64,000 nucleotides of DNA. Source: JACDAV01 sp964626755. GTDB lineage: Bacteria; Chloroflexota; Limnocylindria; Limnocylindrales; CSP1-4. The position numbers and the translations under genes are program-made. The first letter of the stretch is position 1. Every line of letters starts with the position of its first letter. The notes beneath the pieces were generated by a model. It had not been told where the DNA came from. It saw only the letters and a program-made list of their open reading frames with translations, and searched no databases. Below, in pieces: positions 1 to 8,693 of the stretch. Location: the NCBI GenBank assembly GCA_964626755.1, contig CAZVGO010000004.1:191854-255853 (forward strand), given 5' to 3'.

Positions 1-1
1 C

Positions 2-832
2 GTCCCGAAGGACCGGATCGGCGAGATTCCCGCGGACAAGCTCACAATCGCCACGACCGGCGCCCAGGGCGAGCCGATGGCCGGCCTGGCCCGGATGGCG
101 AACCGCGACCACCGGTACGTCGAGATCCAGCCCGGTGACACCGTCATCGTCAGCGCCAGCCCGATCCCGGGCAACGAGGAGTACGTGGCCCGGACGATCG
201 ACAACCTGTTCAAGGCCGGCGCAAACGTCTTCTACCACACGATCAAGCGCGCCCACGTCTCGGGACATGCGAGCCAGGAGGAGCTCAAGCTGATGCTCGG
301 GCTCACGAAGCCGAAGAACTTCATCCCGATCCATGGCGAGTTCCGGATGCAGGTCCAGCACGGCCGCCTCGCGATCGAGACGGGGGTCCTGCCGGAGAAC
401 GTGTTCATCATCGAGAACGGCGTGCCTATAGAGATCTCCGAGGACGGCACTGCCCGTCGCGGCACCCCGGTTCCCGCCGGCTATGTGTTCGTCGACGGGC
501 TGTCGGTCGGCGACGTCGGCGAGGTCGTGCTCCGCGACCGGAAGTCCCTGGCCAACGACGGGATGTTCATGGTCGTCGTGACGATCGACAAGCAGACCGG
601 CAACGTCGTCGGGCGGCCCGAGATCATCACCCGCGGCTTCGTCCACCAGAACGAGCAGGACCCGATGATGGCCGAGGCGATCGAGCGGATCCTCACCTCG
701 ATCCAGAACCCTGGTGATCACATCTCCGAGATCGCGCTCCTCAAGACCCAGATCAAGGACGGCGTCTCCCGATTCCTCTACGAGCAGACGAAGCGGCGAC
801 CGATGGTCTTCCCGGTCGTGGTCGAGGTGTAG
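2..832 (+). CDS. rnj: Ribonuclease J, C-terminal part (5' end outside window)
   Basis: The frame is open from base 2 to the TAG at 830-832, so only the C-terminal 276 residues are present. The opening stretch contains TTGAQGEPMAGLARMA, the RNase J version of the metallo-beta-lactamase/beta-CASP segment, followed by the beta-CASP motif PGNEEYV and then VSGHASQEELKLML and PIHGEFRM, which carry late metal-ligand histidines. The C-terminal third matches the RNase J dimerisation/C-terminal domain. RNase J is a cytoplasmic 5'-3' exo- and endoribonuclease in mRNA turnover and rRNA maturation. It lies two bases upstream of the ftsK GTG, so the two are probably cotranscribed. Family assignment is very secure. 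Confidence 0.95.
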   Translation, partial: VPKDRIGEIPADKLTIATTGAQGEPMAGLARMANRDHRYVEIQPGDTVIVSASPIPGNEEYVARTIDNLFKAGANVFYHTIKRAHVSGHASQEELKLMLGLTKPKNFIPIHGEFRMQVQHGRLAIETGVLPENVFIIENGVPIEISEDGTARRGTPVPAGYVFVDGLSVGDVGEVVLRDRKSLANDGMFMVVVTIDKQTGNVVGRPEIITRGFVHQNEQDPMMAEAIERILTSIQNPGDHISEIALLKTQIKDGVSRFLYEQTKRRPMVFPVVVEV

Positions 833-834
833 CC

Positions 835-3210
835 GTGGCACGTCGCAGCCAGGCCCGCCGCCGCCGGAAGCGAGGGTTCGGACTCGGGCTCCCGTCGTTC
901 GACGTTCCGGCCGAGGTCGTCCGCTCGCTGTTCGGCCTGACGCTGCTCGTCCTGGGCGTCGTCATGCTGATCATGCTGTTCCTGCCGGCGGAGGAAGGGA
1001 CCCTCACCCGCTGGGCGCGTGACCTCGTCGTGCCGTTCTTCGGCAGCGGCCGCTGGCTCCTGCCGTTCCTTCTCCTCGCCGCCGGGGCCTACGTCGAGTG
1101 GAATGGCGCCCTCGACCCGGGCTGGCAGTGGCGCCTGGTCGCCGGGGCCGTCGCGTACATCGCGCTCCTCGGCGTCATCGAGTTCCTCCCCGAGCGTGGC
1201 GGGGGCCACATCGGAAGGACGCTCGCCGACGCGCTCCGTGGGCCCCTCCAGGACCCGGTTGCGTTCGTCCTCCTCGCCGGGATCCTCGTCGGCTCGCTCC
1301 TCGTTGCCCTCCAACGGCCACTGCGCAGCCTGGTCGAACCGTTGGGCCGGCCCATCGGCGGCGTCGCATCGGCCCTCCAGGCACGGGCCGAGGAGATGCG
1401 CGAGCGCGCGGAGGCGAACGCCGTGGCCGGGAACGGCCGGGGAACGAGCATCCGGAGCGGCCGCGGACCCCGCGTGGCTGTCGGTCCCGGCTCACCCGGT
1501 CAGCGGGGGATCTGGGGCACGGATGACGACGACGAAGAGGGGCAAGAGGACGAAGACGAGGAGGAATACGAGGACGAAGACGAGGAGGAGGAGGAGGAGC
1601 CAATCCCGTCCGGCATCCCCAGCAACACCCCGGTCTCGGCCACGTTCGCGCCGGCCCGGGGCGCCTCGGGCGCTGCCTCTGCGACGCTCGTTGCTCCGCC
1701 CCGGCTCCGCGACCTCGACGATGTGACCGATGCCGGCGACGCAGCCGAGCCGCGGATCGAGTACGAGCTTCCCCCGCTCGAGCTTCTCGAGGACGTCGAG
1801 GTGCCGGTCTCGGCGGGCGGCACCGAGGCGCACCACCGGCGGAACGAGGAGATCATCGTTCGCAAGCTCGCGAGCTTCAACATCCCGGCCCAGGTCGTCA
1901 ACCGGAACGCGGGCCCGGTCGTTACCCAGTACGAGGTCCAGCCGGCACCGGACATCAAGGTGAGCCGGATCGAGGCGCTCGCCGACGACCTCGCGATGGC
2001 CCTCGCCGCGCGCTCACTCCGGATCGAGGCGCCCATCCCCGGCAAGAGCGCCGTCGGTATCGAGATCCCGAACAAGGAATTCAACATCGTCGCCCTGCGG
2101 CGGATCCTCGAGGAGGTCGACTTCAAGGCCTCCGGCTCGACGCTGACGTTCGCCCTCGGCCGGGACGTGGCCGGCAAGGCCCAGGCGGTCGATCTTGCGA
2201 AGATGCCGCACCTGCTCATCGCCGGCGCGACCGGCTCGGGCAAGAGCGTCATGGTCAACGCCGTCATCACGAGCCTCCTGTGCGAGGCCACGCCGCACGA
2301 CGTCCGGATGATCCTCATGGACCTCAAGCGCGTCGAGCTGGCCTCGTACAACGGCCTCCCGCACCTGCTCGTCCCGGTCATCACCGAGCCCGAGCGCGCG
2401 AAGGCCGCGCTCAAGTGGGCGGTCAACGAGATGGAGAGCCGCTTCCGGCGGTTCGCCGGTGCAAGCGCCCGCAATATCCGGGGCTACAACGACGGTCGGG
2501 CGGACCCGGAGGATCGGCTGCCCTACATCGTGATCATCGTCGACGAGCTGGCCGACCTGATGATGCGCGAGGGCAAGGACGTCGAGGAGCCGATCGTCCG
2601 CCTCGCCCAGAAGGCCAGGGCGACGGGGATCCACATGGTCCTTGCCACCCAGCGCCCGTCGGTGAACGTCGTGACCGGCCTGATCAAGGCGAACTTCCCG
2701 AGCCGGATCGCGTTCGCCATGGCCTCCCAGATCGACTCGCGCACGATCCTCGACTCGCCCGGGGCCGAGGACCTCATCGGCCGCGGGGACATGCTCTATC
2801 AGCCGTCCGACCTGCCCCGACCGATGCGCCTCCAGGGCGTGTTCGTATCCGACCCGGAGATCCTCCGCGTCGTCGACCACTGGAAGGACCAGATCGAGGA
2901 CCCCCATTACGACCTGTCGATCATCGAGAGCGACGACGACGGCACGAGCCAGGCCGACGACCTCATGGACGAGGACGCGGACCGCCTCCTGCCCGATGCC
3001 GTCGACGTCATCCGGGAGTACGACCGGGCGTCGGCATCGTTGCTCCAGCGGCGGCTGAAGATCGGGTACGCACGGGCGGCCCGGATCATCGACCAGCTCG
3101 AGGCGCGGGGGTACATAGGGTCGTTCGACGGCTCGAATGCCCGCCCCGTGCTGCGCCGGGAGAGCGGGCCGGCCGCCGGGGACGACGACGAGGAGGACGA
3201 GGAGGAGTGA
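835..3210 (+). CDS. ftsK: DNA translocase FtsK/SpoIIIE
   Basis: This 791-residue protein starts at GTG two bases after the RNase J stop. Four hydrophobic helices lie at about residues 31-50, 67-88, 99-118 and 141-160, forming the septal membrane anchor. A very acidic Asp/Glu linker covers about 230-256. The motor follows, with Walker A GATGSGKS at 464-471 and Walker B-like IIVDELADLM near 567. A C-terminal winged-helix gamma domain (about 726-770, RRLKIGYARAARIIDQLEARG) would read polar KOPS-type motifs. FtsK pumps chromosome ends through the division septum. The acidic linker replaces the Pro/Gln-rich linker of model FtsK. The last codons overlap the next gene. Confidence 0.97.
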   Translation: MARRSQARRRRKRGFGLGLPSFDVPAEVVRSLFGLTLLVLGVVMLIMLFLPAEEGTLTRWARDLVVPFFGSGRWLLPFLLLAAGAYVEWNGALDPGWQWRLVAGAVAYIALLGVIEFLPERGGGHIGRTLADALRGPLQDPVAFVLLAGILVGSLLVALQRPLRSLVEPLGRPIGGVASALQARAEEMRERAEANAVAGNGRGTSIRSGRGPRVAVGPGSPGQRGIWGTDDDDEEGQEDEDEEEYEDEDEEEEEEPIPSGIPSNTPVSATFAPARGASGAASATLVAPPRLRDLDDVTDAGDAAEPRIEYELPPLELLEDVEVPVSAGGTEAHHRRNEEIIVRKLASFNIPAQVVNRNAGPVVTQYEVQPAPDIKVSRIEALADDLAMALAARSLRIEAPIPGKSAVGIEIPNKEFNIVALRRILEEVDFKASGSTLTFALGRDVAGKAQAVDLAKMPHLLIAGATGSGKSVMVNAVITSLLCEATPHDVRMILMDLKRVELASYNGLPHLLVPVITEPERAKAALKWAVNEMESRFRRFAGASARNIRGYNDGRADPEDRLPYIVIIVDELADLMMREGKDVEEPIVRLAQKARATGIHMVLATQRPSVNVVTGLIKANFPSRIAFAMASQIDSRTILDSPGAEDLIGRGDMLYQPSDLPRPMRLQGVFVSDPEILRVVDHWKDQIEDPHYDLSIIESDDDGTSQADDLMDEDADRLLPDAVDVIREYDRASASLLQRRLKIGYARAARIIDQLEARGYIGSFDGSNARPVLRRESGPAAGDDDEEDEEE

Positions 3211-3908
3211 CGACGGCGGCGTCCGACTCCGTCGTCCCGGGCCTGCCCCGGCGGCTGCATGCCGCGCGCGAGCGGAAGGGCGTCGATCTCTACCGGGCAG
3301 AGCGCGACACGAAGATCCGGGCGCGCTATCTGGAGGCTCTCGAGCGAGGCGACTGGCCGGCGCTCCCCGGCGCGGTCTATACGAAGGGGTTCCTGCGCAA
3401 CTACGCGCTCTACCTGGGTCTCGATCCCGGCGAGGTCCTGCGCGACTGGCGGCGCGAACGAGGCGACGCCCGCGAGAGCGTGCCGATCGTCGTCCGCCGC
3501 GCCGTCACCGCTCCGCGCCAGGGCCTCACCGTCTCCGCCGGAGCCGTTTGGGCCCTGCTCCTCGCCGCCGTCGTCGTCGCGTTCGCTGTGTACCTTGGCA
3601 TCCAGGTCCTCCGGTTCGCCCGGCCGCCGACGCTCGCGGTCCTTTACCCGGCCGTTGCCGTGTCGACGGTGGGGGAGTCGACGACGACGTACGTCCTGCG
3701 AGGGACGTCGGTCCCCGGCGCGACGATCATTGTCGCGACGCCCGGTCGCGAGCACCCCTACCGCGTCGAGGCGGCGCCGGATGGCTCGTGGAGCGTCCAG
3801 GTGGACCTCCGCCGCGGCCGCAACCAGTTTGACGTCAGCGCGGTCGACCGGGAGACCCGCAAGGCATCCGAGACCGTCGCCCAGCTGTTCATCACGGTGC
3901 CGTTGTGA
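3207..3908 (+). CDS. RodZ-like membrane HTH protein
   Basis: The start is GTG at 3207, overlapping the ftsK stop (GTGA), which gives 233 residues. Residues about 10-75 form an Xre/HTH_25-type helix-turn-helix with the RodZ signature (RLHAARERKGVDLYRAERDT, then YTKGFLRNYALYLGLDPGEV). One transmembrane helix lies at about 109-137, followed by an extracytoplasmic beta-rich domain of about 95 residues ending VAQLFITVPL. RodZ-type proteins link the MreB cytoskeleton to the cell-wall elongation machinery. The location next to ftsK and a MurC-like ligase fits a cell-envelope role. The C-terminal domain resembles a small beta-sandwich and has not been assigned further. Confidence 0.85.
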   Translation: MTTAASDSVVPGLPRRLHAARERKGVDLYRAERDTKIRARYLEALERGDWPALPGAVYTKGFLRNYALYLGLDPGEVLRDWRRERGDARESVPIVVRRAVTAPRQGLTVSAGAVWALLLAAVVVAFAVYLGIQVLRFARPPTLAVLYPAVAVSTVGESTTTYVLRGTSVPGATIIVATPGREHPYRVEAAPDGSWSVQVDLRRGRNQFDVSAVDRETRKASETVAQLFITVPL

Positions 3909-3950
3909 TCGCGCTGCCACGGCCGCGGCCGACTCGCCGCGCCTGAACCG

Positions 3951-4457
3951 GTGGCCGCCGAGTCGCCCGCCGCGCTCGCCGACCTCGTCGCGCTGGCCGA
4001 GCGCCTCCAGGGGATCTGCCTCGGCCGCTCGCTGACGGTCGCGACGGCCGAATCGTGCACCGGTGGCCTCGTCGCCCACATCCTGACCGAGGTCCCCGGC
4101 TCGTCCGGCTACTTCCAGGGGGCCGTCGTGACGTACTCGGACGAGGCGAAGAAGACGCTCCTCGGTGTTCCCGACGAGATCCTCGCGGCCCACGGTGCAG
4201 TCAGCGCCCAGGTGGCACGGGCGATGGCCGCCGGAGCCCGGGAACGGCTCGGGGTCGGCCTCGCGGTCGCGGTCACGGGGATCGCCGGGCCCGACGGCGC
4301 GAGTGCGGCGAAGCCGGTCGGGCTGACGTACGTCGCGGTCGCCGACGACGCCGGCGACGAGGTCAGGCGCTTCCACTGGACCGGCGACCGGGCGGAGAAC
4401 AAGCGCCTGAGCGCGGAGGCCGCGCTCGAGCTGCTCGTCGAGCGGGCATCGCGGTGA
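3951..4457 (+). CDS. pncC: CinA C-terminal-type nicotinamide-nucleotide amidase (PncC)
   Basis: This 168-residue protein starts at GTG and corresponds to a stand-alone CinA C-terminal domain. Diagnostic motifs are ATAESCTGGLVAHILTEVPG near residues 32-51, GAVVTYSDEAKK, the loop HGAVSAQVARAMA, and VAVTGIAGPDGA with the conserved TGIAGP. The family hydrolyses nicotinamide mononucleotide to nicotinic acid mononucleotide in pyridine-nucleotide salvage. The N-terminal competence/MoeA-like half of full CinA is absent, as in E. coli PncC (YgaD). Its stop overlaps the start of the Mur ligase gene, so the two are probably translationally coupled. Confidence 0.93.
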   Translation: MAAESPAALADLVALAERLQGICLGRSLTVATAESCTGGLVAHILTEVPGSSGYFQGAVVTYSDEAKKTLLGVPDEILAAHGAVSAQVARAMAAGARERLGVGLAVAVTGIAGPDGASAAKPVGLTYVAVADDAGDEVRRFHWTGDRAENKRLSAEAALELLVERASR

Positions 4458-6004
4458 CGCGCGACGCGTCGGCCGTGGGCGCGGGGCTCGCGGCGGCGCG
4501 CGACGCCCGGCCGATCCGGGCCGGTGAACGGATCCACGTCGTCGGTGCGGCCGGCGCCGGTGCATCCGCGGCGGCCCTGCTCGCCCATCACGCGGGAGCG
4601 GTCGTGACCGGCTGCGACGCCGGTGGCGCGTCGCCGTATACGCCGGCGCTCGAGGCGGAGGGCATCGCGCTCGCCTGGGGGCACGACCCGGCCCACGTCA
4701 CGGGCGAGCCGCGGCCGGATCGGCTCGCGGTCACGAAAGCGCTCACCGCGATCGCCCCGGACCACGCCGAGCTCGAGGCGGCGCGCTCCTCCGACGTCCC
4801 ACTCGAACCGTGGCAGCAGGTGGTCGCGGACGCGGCCACGGGAAGGACGCTCGTCGCGGTCGCGGGGACACACGGCAAGAGCACGACTGCGGGGTGGCTG
4901 GTCCACGTCCTCGCCGCCGCCGGCGCGGACCCGTCCGCGTTCGTGGGCGCGCTCCTGCCCGCCGAGACGGCCGGCGGCCTGCCGGCGACCGCCCGGTGGG
5001 GCAGGGGACCGGCGTTCGTTGTCGAGGCCGACGAGTACGCGGGCAACTTCGACCCGTTCCGGCCGGCGATCGCGGTCCTGACATCGGCCGAGTGGGACCA
5101 CCCCGACGTGTTCGCCGACCAGGCTGCGGTGACCGAGGCCTTCGAGGGCTGGCTCCGCCGGATGCCGGCCGGCGGGGTCGTCGTGGCCAACGCGGGCGAC
5201 CCGCGCGTGGAGGGGATCCTCGATCGGATCCTGGACCTGCCGCTCCGAATCGTGGCCTACGCCCTCACCGACGGTGGGCCTCAGCGGAGCGGCTTCCTGC
5301 GCGGCCTCGCGGAGCGGTACGCGACCGGGGGGACCGCTGCGACCCCGCTGCTCGGCCGGGTCGTCTCGGCCGATCCCGCCGGCACGACCCTCGAGGTCCA
5401 TGGTCTCGACCCGCTCGCCGGACCGGTGACGGCACGGCTCGGAACGGCCGGCCGGCACAACGCGGCCAACGCGCTCGGCGCGGCGGGCGCGGCGCTCAGC
5501 CTCGGCCTGCCGGCGGCGGCGATCGTCGATGGCCTCGCGACGTTCTCGGGTGTCGGGCGACGCCTCGAGCGCAAGGGGGAGGCAGGCGGCGTCGTCGTGT
5601 ACGACGACTACGGCCATCACCCGACAGCGATCCGCGAGACGATCAGCGCCGTCCGCCAGCGCGAGCCCCACCGCCGGATCTGGGCGGTCTACGAGCCCCT
5701 GACCTACCACCGGACCGCCGCCCTGCTCGACGACTTCGCGGATGCCCTGGCGACCGCGGACGCGGTCGCCGTCGCCGACATCTGGGCCGGTCGCGATCCG
5801 GACACGACGATCGCCTCGGCGGCGGGCCTGGCGGCCGCGGTCACGGGACGGCGTCCGGACATCCCCGTCGGCGCGCCCGGATCGGTCGAGGCCACCGCGG
5901 ATTGGCTCGCCTCGGAGGTCCGTCCCGGGGATGCGGTGCTCGTCATGGGCGGGGGCCGGAGCTACCGGATCGGGGAGCGCCTGCTCGACCTCCTCGGGCG
6001 CTGA
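4454..6004 (+). CDS. murC: UDP-N-acetylmuramate--L-alanine ligase-like Mur ligase
   Basis: The start is GTG at 4454, overlapping the preceding TGA, and gives 516 residues. An N-terminal Rossmann domain contains VVGAAGAGASA. The ATP-binding loop VAGTHGKSTTAG is near residue 137, and the central motif EADEYAGNF, the substrate loop GRHNAANALGA and the C-terminal DDYGHHPTAI follow in the order expected for MurC. MurC adds L-alanine to UDP-MurNAc in the cytoplasm as the first peptide-stem step. The recycling ligase Mpl has similar motifs, but the length and genomic position favour MurC. It closes an apparent operon of RNA decay, chromosome segregation and wall genes. Confidence 0.88.
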   Translation: MTRDASAVGAGLAAARDARPIRAGERIHVVGAAGAGASAAALLAHHAGAVVTGCDAGGASPYTPALEAEGIALAWGHDPAHVTGEPRPDRLAVTKALTAIAPDHAELEAARSSDVPLEPWQQVVADAATGRTLVAVAGTHGKSTTAGWLVHVLAAAGADPSAFVGALLPAETAGGLPATARWGRGPAFVVEADEYAGNFDPFRPAIAVLTSAEWDHPDVFADQAAVTEAFEGWLRRMPAGGVVVANAGDPRVEGILDRILDLPLRIVAYALTDGGPQRSGFLRGLAERYATGGTAATPLLGRVVSADPAGTTLEVHGLDPLAGPVTARLGTAGRHNAANALGAAGAALSLGLPAAAIVDGLATFSGVGRRLERKGEAGGVVVYDDYGHHPTAIRETISAVRQREPHRRIWAVYEPLTYHRTAALLDDFADALATADAVAVADIWAGRDPDTTIASAAGLAAAVTGRRPDIPVGAPGSVEATADWLASEVRPGDAVLVMGGGRSYRIGERLLDLLGR

Positions 6005-6094
6005 CGTCCCGTTCGTCCACATCGGGCCTCGCCGGGTACCATGATGGGCCGCTCGCCACGCACCGGGCGCCTCAGCGGACAGGGAGGAGGCACG

Positions 6095-6586
6095 ATGGCC
6101 GGAGAGGTCTCGTTCGACGTCGTCAGCGAGTTCGACGAGCAGGAGCTCCGCAACGCGCTCGACCAGGTCAGGCGTGAGGTCCAGCAGCGCTACGACTTCA
6201 AGGGCGTCACGGTGGACCTGACCCAGGGCAAGGACGACATCACGTTGCTGACCGACGACGAGCACCGGGCGGCTGCGGTAAAGGACCTTGTCCTGTCGAA
6301 GGCCGTCAAGCGCGGCCTCTCGCTGAAGATCTTCGACTGGGGCAAGGTCGAGCCGGCCGGCGGGAACAAGGTGCGCCAGGTGATCAAGCTCCGCCAGGGC
6401 CTCGACGACACCCTCGCGAAGAAGCTCTCGAAGCTCATCCGCGACGAGTTCCCGAAGATCAAGTCGAGCATCCAGGGCGACGCGGTGCGGGTGTCGGGCA
6501 AGAGCAAGGACGAGCTCCAGCGGGTGATCGGTCGGCTGCGCGAGCTCGACGAGACCGTGCCCCTCCAGTTCCAGAACTACCGATAG
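6095..6586 (+). CDS. yajQ: YajQ family cyclic-di-GMP/nucleotide-binding protein
   Basis: The 163-residue protein starts at ATG 6095, chosen because a strong GGAGGAGG ribosome-binding site ends five bases upstream and the protein then begins MAGEVSFDVVSEFDEQELRN, the typical YajQ N-terminus. Other signatures are QQRYDFKGVT, GLSLKIFDWGKVEPAGG and FPKIKSSIQGDAVRVSGKSKDELQ. YajQ proteins (UPF0234) are duplicated alpha/beta domains that bind nucleotides; some bind cyclic-di-GMP. An upstream ATG at 6041 is rejected because it overlaps a probable -10 box (TACCAT, 6037-6042) and lacks homologous sequence. Length equals the family norm. Confidence 0.95.
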   Translation: MAGEVSFDVVSEFDEQELRNALDQVRREVQQRYDFKGVTVDLTQGKDDITLLTDDEHRAAAVKDLVLSKAVKRGLSLKIFDWGKVEPAGGNKVRQVIKLRQGLDDTLAKKLSKLIRDEFPKIKSSIQGDAVRVSGKSKDELQRVIGRLRELDETVPLQFQNYR

Positions 6587-6595
6587 GTCGCCGCG

Positions 6596-6700
6596 GTGCT
6601 GCCGGGCGCCCGGATCGGGCAGATCCTCATGATCGTCGTCGCAGTGCTCGTCATCCTGGGCCTCGTGCTCTCGACGTTCTCGGCGCCGATCGGGCTCTAG
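6596..6700 (+). CDS. Small single-helix membrane peptide (34 aa)
   Basis: A GTG-initiated frame of 34 codons lies between yajQ and the ThDP enzyme, ten bases after the yajQ stop. It encodes a short N-terminus with one arginine, then a continuous hydrophobic run (ILMIVVAVLVILGLVLSTF) and ends APIGL. That pattern fits a single transmembrane helix. The start context is weak and no family is recognised. The frame fills the gap almost exactly, which supports coding. SecE/SecG-like or toxin-like roles cannot be assigned from sequence alone. Confidence 0.5.
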   Translation: MLPGARIGQILMIVVAVLVILGLVLSTFSAPIGL

Positions 6701-6716
6701 CGTTGGAGATGGATCG

Positions 6717-8693
6717 ATGATCGACCAGACGGGGACGGCGACGCCGTCGACCGAAACCGAGACACAAGACGCAGCCATCGCCACCGAGACTCCCGAACCA
6801 CCCGACGATGGCGCCGCCCAGGCAGACCCGGACCGGGTCGCCGAACCCGATCCCGCGGCACCACCCGACGTGACCGGCGAGATCGCGGCCGAGCCCGAGC
6901 CCGAAACCGCGGCCGAGGCCGAGCCCGAGCCCGCCGCGGCCGAGCCCGAAACCGCCGCGGCCGAGGCTGAGCCCCAGGCCGATCTCGACGCCGAGGAGCC
7001 CCCGGCTGCCGTTCCGGCCGACACGGGGCCCCGAACCGTCGGTCGCCTCGTCGCCGACGTCCTCCGGGCCGCCGGCGTGCGCTATGCCTTCACGGTCCCG
7101 GGCGAGAGCTTCCTCGGCCTCCTCGAGGGCCTGTCTGCCGCCGGGATCCGCGTCGTCGCGACGCGCCACGAGGGAGCGGCCGCGTTCATGGCCGAGGCCT
7201 ATGGCCAGCTCACCGGCCGGCCCGCCGCCTGCCTCGCGACCCGGGCGGTCGGGGCCGCGAACCTCGCGATCGGGATCCACACGGCCCGCCAGAACTCCAC
7301 CCCGATGTTTGTCCTCGTCGGCCAGGTCGAGCGCCGGTTCCGCGGCCGGGAGGCGTTCCAGGAAGTCGACCAGGTCGGCTCGTTCGGCCGTCTCGCGAAA
7401 TGGAGCTCCGAGCCGCGCGACGCCGGGGAGGTTGCCACGGCCCTCGTCGAGGCGGTCGGTCAGGCCCTCGGCGGGCGTCCCGGGCCGGTTCTGTTGTCGC
7501 TCCCGGAGGACCTGCTCGACGAGGAGGTCCCGGCGGAGCTGTCGGTAGACGTGACCCGCCCCGGCCCGCCCCGGGCGGAGGTGTCGGAGGTTCGGGCCGT
7601 TCTCCAGCTCCTCGCCTCGGCCGAGCGGCCGGTGATCCTCGCCGGCGCCGGCGTCCTGCGGGCGCGGACGTCGAGCGACCTCACCAGGTTCGCGGAGCTG
7701 CTCCATGTCCCGGTGATCGCCGCGTGGCGGCGGGGCGACGTCCTCTCGAACGACAACGCGCTCTTCCTCGGGATGGCCGGGTACGGGTCGCCCGCCTCGG
7801 TCCGCGAGCGGCTCGAAAGTGCGGACGCGATGCTCGTCATCGGCTGCCGGCTCAACGAGGTGACGACGTTCGGCTACCGGATTCCCGCCCCCGGCGTGCC
7901 GTGGGCCCACGTCGACCTCGCTCCGCGGGAGGGCCGAGACGGGCTCGAACCGCCAACGATCGCGGTCCGGTCCGACGCCCGCGCCTTCCTCCGCGGCGCC
8001 GTCCAGCGCCTCAGGGGAGCCGTCCTCCATGCGGGGCACGTCGACGCGCGGCGGGCCGCCAACGAGCGCGACCGCGCCACCTGGGAGCTCGGATCGACCG
8101 TCGATGGCGGCGACTGGTCCGGTCCGGGGATTCACCCTGGCCGGGTGATCGCGGCACTTCGCCGCGTGCTGCCGGACGAGGCGATCCTCACGACCGACGC
8201 CGGCAACTTCGGGGGATGGGCGGCCCGTGGGTTCCGGTTCCGCCGGCCGGGCACGTTCCTCGGCCCGACGTCCGGGGCGATGGGCTACGGGCTGCCGGCG
8301 GCGATCGCCGCCTCCCTCGTCCACCGCGATCGGCCGGTCGTGGCGCTCGTCGGTGACGGCGGGCTGGCGATGTCAATGGCCGAGCTCGAGACCGCTGTCC
8401 GGGAGCACGCCCGGGTCGTCGTCCTCGCATTCGACAACGAGCGCTACGGGACGATCCGGATGCACCAGGAACGGCGTGACGGGGCGGAGCCGGTCGGGAC
8501 CGACCTGGGGCCGATCGATTTCGCGGCGATCGCCCGAGCGTGTGGCGCACGCGGCGTGCGGGTGGAGACTGATGAGGCGTTCGAGCCGGCGCTTCGCCAG
8601 GCGCTCGCCGGCGATCGGGCGACGGTCATCCAGCTCGTGCTCGATCGGAGCTGGGTTTCGGTCGACGAGCCGGCGGTTCGCCAGGGGGGCTAG
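6717..8693 (+). CDS. Thiamine diphosphate-dependent enzyme (acetolactate synthase-like) with acidic N-terminal extension
   Basis: This 658-residue protein has an unusual N-terminal extension of about 100 residues, built from Glu, Ala, Pro and Thr (repeated EPEPETAAEAE-type units), before a standard ThDP fold. The pyrimidine-binding domain starts near 103 with VPGESFLGLLEGL and the catalytic glutamate in ATRHEGAAAFMAEAYG. The central domain spans about 290-420. The pyrophosphate domain carries the GDG-N motif near 547 (GDGGLAMSMAELETAV, then AFDNERYGTI). Substrate cannot be deduced; acetolactate synthase, oxalyl-CoA decarboxylase-like and benzoylformate decarboxylase-like enzymes share these motifs. 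No small regulatory subunit gene is adjacent, so a housekeeping IlvB role is uncertain. Confidence 0.85.
   Translation: MIDQTGTATPSTETETQDAAIATETPEPPDDGAAQADPDRVAEPDPAAPPDVTGEIAAEPEPETAAEAEPEPAAAEPETAAAEAEPQADLDAEEPPAAVPADTGPRTVGRLVADVLRAAGVRYAFTVPGESFLGLLEGLSAAGIRVVATRHEGAAAFMAEAYGQLTGRPAACLATRAVGAANLAIGIHTARQNSTPMFVLVGQVERRFRGREAFQEVDQVGSFGRLAKWSSEPRDAGEVATALVEAVGQALGGRPGPVLLSLPEDLLDEEVPAELSVDVTRPGPPRAEVSEVRAVLQLLASAERPVILAGAGVLRARTSSDLTRFAELLHVPVIAAWRRGDVLSNDNALFLGMAGYGSPASVRERLESADAMLVIGCRLNEVTTFGYRIPAPGVPWAHVDLAPREGRDGLEPPTIAVRSDARAFLRGAVQRLRGAVLHAGHVDARRAANERDRATWELGSTVDGGDWSGPGIHPGRVIAALRRVLPDEAILTTDAGNFGGWAARGFRFRRPGTFLGPTSGAMGYGLPAAIAASLVHRDRPVVALVGDGGLAMSMAELETAVREHARVVVLAFDNERYGTIRMHQERRDGAEPVGTDLGPIDFAAIARACGARGVRVETDEAFEPALRQALAGDRATVIQLVLDRSWVSVDEPAVRQGG

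Noticed and set aside
4109..7024. A 971-codon open frame on the minus strand opposite MurC and YajQ
   Set aside because: It is antisense to well-recognised genes and has Arg/Gly/Asp-rich low-complexity sequence; long chance frames are expected at this GC content.
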